A DNA stretch of 64,000 bases, taken from Eutreptiella sp. 'Long Island Sound 2002' (taxonomy: Eukaryota; Euglenozoa; Euglenophyceae; Eutreptiales; Eutreptiaceae). Each line of letters starts with the position of its first letter. Within the stretch, counting starts at the first letter, position 1. Below the pieces are notes generated by a model that saw nothing but the letters and a program-made list of their open reading frames with translations, was not told the origin of the DNA and searched no databases. A program made the translations under genes and the position numbers. The stretch is taken from NCBI GenBank assembly GCA_964036045.1, contig OZ038397.1, positions 26,219,346 to 26,283,345 on the forward strand. Direction: 5' to 3'. Below are positions 58,619-64,000 of the stretch, piece after piece.

Positions 58619-58999
58619 CTACCTCCGCGGTCGTTTTCCGTACGTCCTTGGCACCCCGAACCTGTTAGTCTTCTCGAACCTTAACCCTAACTTATTAGTT
58701 GTCCGAACGCGTTTGTTATATTCCTTTTGTGTGTCCCGCATAACCTGTTCACACATCATGCAATCCTGACTATTTGGGTTTGTGATGCACTCGAGTCTCC
58801 ACGGCAGATTTCGCTCCTTCGGCTCCCATCGTTCATAGCGTGCGTTGTTGTCATAGTGTTTGTGGATCTTATTTAGCCATCTCTCCTTCATCGCCTCCCG
58901 GGCAGATAGTGCCCTTAACACACCCTCGCATTCGTTCGTGCATTCCCTTCGATTGCCCACGCTGGCGCGGATGCATATGTCAACAAAGGATTGGATTTG
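58619..58999 (-). CDS. Unidentified Cys-containing ORF
   Basis: The frame is open from just after a TAG near 59022 to a stop at 58619. No ATG lies near its upstream end, so it may be an internal exon or broken. It reads FVDICIRASVGNRRECTNEC, AREAMKERWLNKIHKHYDNN, then SQDCMMCEQVMRDTQKEYNK and a basic end. The C-x3-C and C-x2-C pairs could hold zinc. I do not recognise it. Base composition matches the AT-richer 58-64 kb segment. Confidence 0.35.
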   Translation of the reverse strand, partial: QIQSFVDICIRASVGNRRECTNECEGVLRALSAREAMKERWLNKIHKHYDNNARYERWEPKERNLPWRLECITNPNSQDCMMCEQVMRDTQKEYNKRVRTTNKLGLRFEKTNRFGVPRTYGKRPRR

Positions 59000-59358
59000 G
59001 AAAGTGCCAACGTGCTTTCTGAGTGTCTATTTTTTCGATATATGGTTCAAACCTTCGAAGAATACGAAGTAGCCGGGAAGAAGAAAAAAGACCAACTCGA
59101 ACCCTCCCTACCCTGTGGGGTCATAAAAATTACAGGAAATAAAAATTCGCTAACATGCCCGCACCCATGGGCTCCAAGTTCGCACCTGTCGGGCTCCAAA
59201 TTCGCACCCATAGGTTCCAAGTTTGGCGTTTTCTGAAACGTTTTACTGTTTTTTGTACTCTTTTTCTTCTTTAAAAAACCCTTCTGAAAAACGGAGAGAG
59301 ATTTACTGAAACCACTTTGTCAATTAATTTAATTTTCCTTTTGGTGTAATAGCTCGCG
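59000..59358. other. Intergenic, AT-rich; short GCTCCAAxTTCGCACC repeat
   Basis: 59168-59225 has three copies of a GGCTCCAAGTTCGCACC-like word spaced 22-25 bp apart. An AT-rich stretch (AATTAATTTAATTTTCC) at 59323-59339 lies 20 bp before the ATG of the next gene and may be its core promoter or 5' leader (inference). Confidence 0.4.
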
Positions 59359-59961
59359 ATGACCGTATTTGTGAATCCGCATCAACGGAACAACATACAT
59401 GGATTGATGGCATTGACTAAAGCGGAAGACAAACCATTTTCCGTTATGACACTCACAGGTAACAAGCACCAGAGGGATATACTTATCGCACAATCCTGTG
59501 GCCAGTACACAAGCGTTTTAACTAGTGTTGAGGAATTTAGTGAATCCCTATTTTGGCTACTGGCAAAACCGACCAGCAAACCAGTACAGCTAATTGTTTA
59601 TGGTGAAGAGGGGGAATTGAATCGAATACACGAAGTCTACAAAGGAAAGATTGTTACAGAGAGAACCGAGGATGCGCTGCATTTCATTTTCCTACCAACA
59701 AGTAAAAGGTTCTCCTGGTTATCCTGGATGTATATGATGTATGAACATCATCATGACTGGATAGTTCAATTGAGCACGGTAGAGGGCTTGCTTTCATTGG
59801 TAGCAGTCACTGTTGTTTTCAACCATTTTTCTCCACAATTTTCCGGTGCCGAATTGTTCGTGTTACAGTACTGGTATAATGTATGGGTGCTACCTACCCT
59901 CAGCATGTTGCGCGAGGAAATCCAGCGTGCAAGAGAGGTAGAGGTAGAGGACTGGGACTAG
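59359..59961 (+). CDS. Hypothetical protein with C-terminal hydrophobic helix
   Basis: 200 residues from ATG 59359 to TAG 59961, no intron. The first half is alpha/beta-like (FSVMTLTGNKHQRDILIAQS, PVQLIVYGEEGELNRIHEVY, HFIFLPTSKRFSWLSW). Residues about 140-158 (EGLLSLVAVTVVFNHF) form a short hydrophobic segment, and the end is acidic (REVEVEDWD). It may be a tail-anchored membrane protein. I recognise no family. The nuclease-like gene starts 180 bp downstream on the same strand. Codon use and GC content match that gene rather than the rest of the window. Confidence 0.5.
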   Translation: MTVFVNPHQRNNIHGLMALTKAEDKPFSVMTLTGNKHQRDILIAQSCGQYTSVLTSVEEFSESLFWLLAKPTSKPVQLIVYGEEGELNRIHEVYKGKIVTERTEDALHFIFLPTSKRFSWLSWMYMMYEHHHDWIVQLSTVEGLLSLVAVTVVFNHFSPQFSGAELFVLQYWYNVWVLPTLSMLREEIQRAREVEVEDWD

Positions 59962-60140
59962 TGCTGCCCAACGAGCTGGGTTGCGAGGCAGAGACAGAAA
60001 CGGCAATCCATCCCTCGCCTCAATTGCATTGCCCTAGCGCATTACCCCATGTCGTGACGCATTGGGAAAGGGGAGGGGGTGTGGGGCAGTGCAAGGACCG
60101 CGTCGCGGGTGTACTTGACATCTCTTTTTTTGCAGGGAGC

Positions 60141-61478
60141 ATGCCACGTTTCTGTCAGCACGGTAAGGACCGAAGATATTGCAAAAAATCGGAGTGCATC
60201 GCCAAGGCCACCGCAATATGTCCACACGGAAGGCAGAAGAGAGTGTGCAAGGAACCGGGGTGCATCGCCAAGGCCACCGCAATATGTCCACACGGAAGGC
60301 AGAAGAGAAGGTGCAAGGAACCGGAGTGCATCGCCAAGGCCACTGGAATATGTCTACATGGGAGGGAAAAGGCACGTTGCAAAGAACAGCAGTGCATCGC
60401 CAAGGCCACCGCAATATGTCCACACGGAAGGCAGAAGATAGTGTGCAAGGAACCGGAGTGCATCGCCAAGGCCACCGCAATATGTCCACACGGAAGGCAG
60501 AAGAGAAGGTGCAAGGAACAGGAATGCATCGCCAACGCCACCGCAATATGTCCACACGGAAGGCAGAAGAGAGTGTGCAAGGAACCGGAGTGCATCGCCA
60601 AGGCCACCGCAATATGTCCACACGGAAGGCAGAAGAGAAGGTGCAAGGAACCGGAGTGCATCGCCAAGGCCACTGGAATATGTCTACATGGGAGGGAAAA
60701 GGCACATTGCAAAGAACCGGAATGCATCGCCAACGCCACCGCAATATGTCCACATGGGAGGCGGAAAGCACACTGCAAAGAACCAGAGTGCATCACCACG
60801 GCCACTGGAATATGTCCTCATGGAAGGCTTAAGTACGACTGTCTGGACTGTACCTCATTAGAAAGCAGACTACAGAAAGGTACAGTCTGTCCTGGCTGTG
60901 GCTTAGTGGGCCGGAGGGGCAGCAACAAGTACACGCTTTGCAATAGCTGCAGCAAGCAGGAAACAACAGAAAAACAGGTATTCGACTTTCTCGAGCATTT
61001 CTTTCCAGGTATACAGTACAGCAAGTCCAGCTACATGGGTGGAAAGTTCTGCCCTCAAGTCGGGGTCGGTTGCACTGGGGCCTACCCAGACATGTACATA
61101 GCCTTACAGGACCGAGTTGTCTTCATCGAAGTTGATGAGGACTCCCATGCACAGTATGACCCCAGCTGCGAGCTTGCACGCTACGACAAACTCCAATACG
61201 GCAGGGATTGCATAAAACCAAGCCTCTGCATACGCCTCAACCCCGGAGGCCCGACTGAGGAGCGCCGAATGCGATGCAAGGTACTTGTGCAGGCAGTCAG
61301 GGACTATATCAATGCTCCACTACAGGATAATGTCGCACCAGTTATGACTGTCCGCCATCTATTCTACGATTCCTCGGGCGAACAGCATATTTCCTCTGTC
61401 CGAAATCTCGCAGAGGGTACGCTGGTCCTGCAGCAGGAACCGATGACAGTGACAGATAACGACATCCTTCATTACTAG
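60141..61478 (+). CDS. Cys/His-repeat (EsV-1-7-like) plus PD-(D/E)XK nuclease-like protein, copy 1, intact
   Basis: 445 residues from ATG 60141 (MPRFCQHGKD) to TAG. Residues 14-235 are ten 22-residue repeats, consensus CKEPECIAKATAICPHGRQK, that is C-x4-C-x7-C-x-H with a Cys starting the next unit; zinc binding is likely. A zinc-ribbon-like pair follows (CPGC near residue 250, CNSC about 17 residues later). The C-terminal domain has PDMYIALQDRVVFIEVDEDS (PD-x12-E-V-D, residues 315-332), then H, Y, C-E-x-x-R and LCIRLNP. I recall this order from a restriction-endonuclease-fold family of algal genomes and large DNA viruses. The repeats resemble, without matching in spacing, EsV-1-7 repeats of brown algae. 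The likely role is a DNA-binding nuclease, perhaps of mobile or viral origin. The frame is open upstream to 59883, but homology with the other copies starts about 25 bp before this ATG, which decides the start. Confidence 0.8.
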   Translation: MPRFCQHGKDRRYCKKSECIAKATAICPHGRQKRVCKEPGCIAKATAICPHGRQKRRCKEPECIAKATGICLHGREKARCKEQQCIAKATAICPHGRQKIVCKEPECIAKATAICPHGRQKRRCKEQECIANATAICPHGRQKRVCKEPECIAKATAICPHGRQKRRCKEPECIAKATGICLHGREKAHCKEPECIANATAICPHGRRKAHCKEPECITTATGICPHGRLKYDCLDCTSLESRLQKGTVCPGCGLVGRRGSNKYTLCNSCSKQETTEKQVFDFLEHFFPGIQYSKSSYMGGKFCPQVGVGCTGAYPDMYIALQDRVVFIEVDEDSHAQYDPSCELARYDKLQYGRDCIKPSLCIRLNPGGPTEERRMRCKVLVQAVRDYINAPLQDNVAPVMTVRHLFYDSSGEQHISSVRNLAEGTLVLQQEPMTVTDNDILHY

Positions 61479-61566
61479 TGTCAGTGCTGATGTATGAGAG
61501 TTTGTTTTTTCTTTGCCTCTTTGTGACGCTTTGCTCGCCTGCTGCCATGTTTTTTCCGAATCCGCG

Positions 61567-61818
61567 ATGTCAGATTTTCAAAACAAAATATGTGATACTA
61601 ACCGGTATGTATTTTCATCACACATACCTGCAAGATTCCTGATATGCCTAACCAATCCTATTGTCGAGACAAAAATCATCTGCCATGACACGGAGAGTGT
61701 TTACTTCACCCACAGCAACTATGCCAGTAGGATCCCACACGTCCTAATCATCATTGAGAAGCCAAAAGAGTTCCCAGAAAATATAGAAAGACAGTGTCCG
61801 TCAACCACATTCTTGTGA
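61567..61818 (+). CDS. Small hypothetical ORF
   Basis: 83 residues from ATG 61567 (MSDFQNKICDTNRY ... HVLIIIEKPKEFPENIERQ). The minus strand over 61719-62130 has a longer ORF of similar plausibility (CASQLSTDSSKDVMKSLEMQ), so at most one is real. No family recognised. Confidence 0.25.
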   Translation: MSDFQNKICDTNRYVFSSHIPARFLICLTNPIVETKIICHDTESVYFTHSNYASRIPHVLIIIEKPKEFPENIERQCPSTTFL

Positions 61819-62097
61819 TTCATTCCTTCTCTCGACTGAGTAATGGAGCCAAGGTCATCCAATACATCCACGCTCAAATTTCTCCGTTTGTATTGCATTT
61901 CAAGGGATTTCATAACATCTTTTGAACTGTCTGTGGATAGTTGAGAGGCACAATGAGAGGCACCTATGAAGAAGACACGTTTGAATTTTATTCTTTGATG
62001 TATCCAGAACAGTTGATGTTTTGCACTGACAACTGCAACCCGAGCAACAAACTCAAAGTGGGCATGACAGTATGATTTCCGTCTCTGTTTACAGCAG

Positions 62098-62150
62098 CAT
62101 GCCCTGTTTTTGCCTGCAGGGAAAGCGGGCTGCATACTGCAAAGTGCCAC
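62098..62150 (+). pseudogene. N-terminal relic of the Cys-repeat gene family
   Basis: ATGCCCTGTTTTTGCCTGCA and GCGGGCTGCATACTGCAAAG align with the first 17 codons of copy 3 (63155). The match stops after about 50 bp. This is a fourth, nearly erased copy between copies 1 and 2. Confidence 0.7.
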
Positions 62151-62287
62151 ATTTTGGTACGGAGGGCGTTCTCCCCCAGCGCACGGATACTGGCTCCTGA
62201 TGGGTTGGTTTTTTTTTGCCTCCGAAGAAACGTGCTGCTATGTGGGGCTGGGTATACCAGGCATGACATCTCTTTTTTGCAAGGAGC

Positions 62288-63034
62288 ATGCCACGTTTCT
62301 GTCAGCACGGTAAGGACCGAAGATATTGCAAAAAACCGGAGTGCATCGCCAAGGCCACCGCAATATGTCCACACAGAAGGCAGAAGAGAGTGTGCGAAGA
62401 ACCCGAGTGCATCGCCAAGGCCACTGGAATATGTCCTCATGAAAGGTCAAAGGCATATTGTAAAGAGCCAGAGTGCATCGCTACAGCTATACCCTGTGCA
62501 AGAGCTGCAACGAGCCAGAGACCACTGAGAAACAGGTATTCAACTTTCTGGAGCATTTCTTTCCAGGTATACAGTACAGCAAATCCAGCTACATGGGTGG
62601 AAAGTTCTGCCCTCAAGTCGGGGTGTGCCTACCCAGACACGTACATTGCCTTGGAGGATAGAGTTGTGTTTATTGGGCTTGATGAGCACTGTCATGCGCA
62701 GTATGATCCCAGTTGTGAGCTTGCACGCTACGACAAACTCCAGTATGGCAGAGACTCCATAAAGCCAAGCCTCTGTATACGCTTCAACCCCGGTAGCAAG
62801 AATGATGAGCGCCTGATGCGATGCAAGGTACTTGTGCAGGCTGTCAGGAACTATGTCAATGCTACACTACATGATAATGTCGCACCAATTATGACGGTCT
62901 GTTATCTCTTGTATGAACCTGAGGGCAATCGGCATATATCTGCCGTTAGAGGTCAGGCAGGGGGGACACTCGTGCTACAGGAGGGTCCAGTTTTAGTAAC
63001 AGATAAGGATATCCTCCAGTATCAGGTGCGATAG
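62288..63034 (+). pseudogene. Cys-repeat plus nuclease-like gene, copy 2, with two compensating frameshifts
   Basis: The open frame gives 248 residues but is a damaged copy. It has only three 22-residue repeats (one starts CEEPEC, another has PHERS for PHGRQ). After ECIATA the reading leaves the family frame: the family sequence YTLCKSCNEPETTEKQVFNF continues in another frame to about 62640. A second indel, a deletion of about 11 bp before GCCTACCCAGAC, restores it at YPDTYIALEDRVVF. The acid of the E-V-D motif is replaced (FIGLDEH for FIEVDE), so catalysis should be lost. The segment before the zinc ribbon is deleted. It ends in TAG and is about 85-90 percent alike to copy 1 in the C-terminal domain. 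A protein may still be made, so it could be a dominant-negative or merely decaying. Confidence 0.75.
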
Positions 63035-63154
63035 AACACGTTGAAAGGTTCAAATTAACCAGGGCCTATACAACGGATTAATAGCTGCATGTTCGGGGCG
63101 TGACAACAACTGGTCATTCGCCTTTTCTTGTAGGGTTAGGGTTATTAACAAAGC
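63035..63154. other. Spacer with telomere-like TTAGGG words and acceptor-like tract
   Basis: TCGCCTTTTCTTGTAG ends at 63133 and runs into GGTTAGGGTTATTAAC just before the ATG of copy 3. A pyrimidine tract ending in AG also precedes the ATG in the other copies. Confidence 0.4.
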
Positions 63155-64000
63155 ATGCCCCGTTTCTGCGTGCATGGAAAGCTGGCTGCATACTGCAAGA
63201 AGCCAGAGTGCATCGCGAAAGCCACGGCAATATGTCGACATGGAAGGCGGAAGAACAGGTGCAAAGAGCCAGAGTGCATTGCCAAAGCCACGGCACTATG
63301 TCCACATGGGAGGCAGAAGGCATATTGTAAAGACCCAGAGTGCATCTCAAGGGCGACAGGAATATGTCCCCATGGGAGGCAGAAGACACAGTGTAAAGAA
63401 CCCGAGTGCATCGTCAAAGCCACAGCAATATGTCCACATGGAAGGAGAAAGACACATTGTAAAGAACCCGTGTGCATTGGCAAAGCCACGGCAATATGTC
63501 CACATGGGAGGCGGAAGGCGTATTGTAAAGAGCCAGAGTGCGTCGCCAAAGCAACGGCAATATGCTCGCATGGGAGGCACAAGACACAATGCAAAGATCC
63601 AGAGTGCATTGCTAAAGCAACAGCAATATGTCCTCATGGGAGGCTGAAGGCCGCCTGTCCGGACTGCGCCCCTTTGCAAAATAGACTACAAAGAGGTACT
63701 GTCTGCGCTGGTTGTGGCATGGTGGGGAGAAAAGGTCGCTACAAATATACCTTGTGCAAGAGCTGCAGCGAGCCAGAGACCACTGAGAAACAGGTATTCG
63801 ACTTTCTCGGGCATTTCTTTCCAGGTATACAGTACAGTAAGTCCAGCTACATGGGTGGAAAGTTCTGCCCTCAAGTCGGGGCTGGTTGTACTGGAGCCTA
63901 CCCAGACATGTACATTGCCTTGGAGGATAGAGTTGTGTTTATTGAGGTTGATGAGCACCCGCCATCCAAGGGCTTCCGAACGCTTCAAAGCGGGGGACAA
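63155..64000 (+). CDS. Cys-repeat plus nuclease-like gene, copy 3, interrupted at the window edge
   Basis: Starts at ATG 63155 (MPRFCVHGKLAAYC). Seven 22-residue Cys/His repeats follow, then a Cys pair (CPDC), a zinc-ribbon-like CAGC ... CKSC and the family block EKQVFDFLGHFFPGIQYSKS. It reaches the catalytic segment YPDMYIALEDRVVFIEVDEH. At 63957 homology to copies 1 and 2 stops and the sequence becomes GAACGCTTCAAAGCGGGGGA, the satellite of 57.2 kb. The rest of the nuclease domain (His, Tyr, C-E-x-x-R, IR-x-NP) is therefore missing or displaced beyond the window. Repeat number differs between copies (10, 3, 7), as expected of unequal crossing-over within 66-bp units. It is the most diverged copy from copy 1. 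Confidence 0.75.
   Translation, partial: MPRFCVHGKLAAYCKKPECIAKATAICRHGRRKNRCKEPECIAKATALCPHGRQKAYCKDPECISRATGICPHGRQKTQCKEPECIVKATAICPHGRRKTHCKEPVCIGKATAICPHGRRKAYCKEPECVAKATAICSHGRHKTQCKDPECIAKATAICPHGRLKAACPDCAPLQNRLQRGTVCAGCGMVGRKGRYKYTLCKSCSEPETTEKQVFDFLGHFFPGIQYSKSSYMGGKFCPQVGAGCTGAYPDMYIALEDRVVFIEVDEHPPSKGFRTLQSGGQ
63958..64000 (+). repeat. Start of a satellite array (57.2-kb type)
   Basis: CGAACGCTTCAAAGCGGGGG followed by ACAA matches the unit core at 57717 and 57274. Only half a unit is visible before the window ends. Confidence 0.7.

Noticed and set aside
60034-60805. Minus-strand repeat ORFs opposite nuclease copy 1
   Set aside because: They are shadows of the 66-bp repeat. The plus frame has the zinc-type Cys/His pattern and continues into the nuclease domain.
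60141-60840. Calling the repeats canonical EsV-1-7 repeats
   Set aside because: The spacing seen is C-x4-C-x7-C-x-H in a 22-residue unit, not the C-x4-C-x16-C-x2-H spacing I recall for EsV-1-7, so only a resemblance is claimed.
63131-63146. Telomere repeat
   Set aside because: Only two TTAGGG-like words inside a gene-rich stretch; chance or a tiny interstitial remnant. A similar short CCCTAA word at 58680 is equally weak.

Overview
The window is eukaryotic nuclear DNA. Genes are split by GT-AG introns, transposon remnants and satellites are abundant, there are no bacterial-style operons, and both strands carry dozens of G or C homopolymer runs of 8-18 bases. An alga or other protist is the best guess. 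The reasons are a plant/algal-type MFS transporter, Golgi-type glycosyltransferases, and a Cys-repeat plus nuclease family that I associate with algae and their large DNA viruses. I cannot name the organism. TAG and TGA both end intact genes, so the code looks standard.

Layout. 1-1.2 kb (minus): the 3'-truncated end of a long ORF with a RING finger and two 2A ribosome-skipping motifs. 2.2-9.3 kb: LINE fragments (endonuclease tail, reverse transcriptase, RNase H) in both orientations, two tRNA-derived SINEs, pieces of a Harbinger-like DNA transposon and a small 170-bp repeat. 10.4-11.2 kb (minus): last exon of a GT31-like glycosyltransferase. 11.6-12.9 kb: a 190-bp minisatellite. 14.5-15.0 kb: a second Harbinger-like transposase relic with a C-terminal zinc finger. 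16.6-17.6 kb (minus): a broken SAP-domain gene cut off by a 12.9-kb array of an 85-bp satellite (17.64-30.52 kb). 31.4 kb: a perfect 33-bp-arm hairpin. 33.7-34.0 kb (minus): a probable first exon of a secreted Cys-rich protein. 36.1-37.2 kb: a CACAC pentanucleotide array. 37.6-50.3 kb (minus): one MFS transporter gene of at least eight exons with kilobase introns containing hAT-type MITEs. 55.3-56.5 kb (minus): an intact, apparently single-exon, secreted GT92-like glycosyltransferase. 57.2-58.1 kb: a diverged relative of the 85-bp satellite. 58.1-64 kb: a visibly less GC-rich segment with compact intronless ORFs, including a tandem family of zinc-knuckle/PD-(D/E)XK nuclease-like genes. Its last copy is interrupted by satellite sequence at the right edge.

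How it fits together. Most of the window is repeat turnover. The genes that look functional are the MFS transporter, the two glycosyltransferases (secretory pathway), the first nuclease-like gene and perhaps its upstream hypothetical neighbour. The two most unusual items are the 2A/RING polyprotein at the left edge and the Cys-repeat nuclease family at the right edge. Satellites of one family have grown into or recombined with at least two genes (17.64 kb and 63.96 kb).
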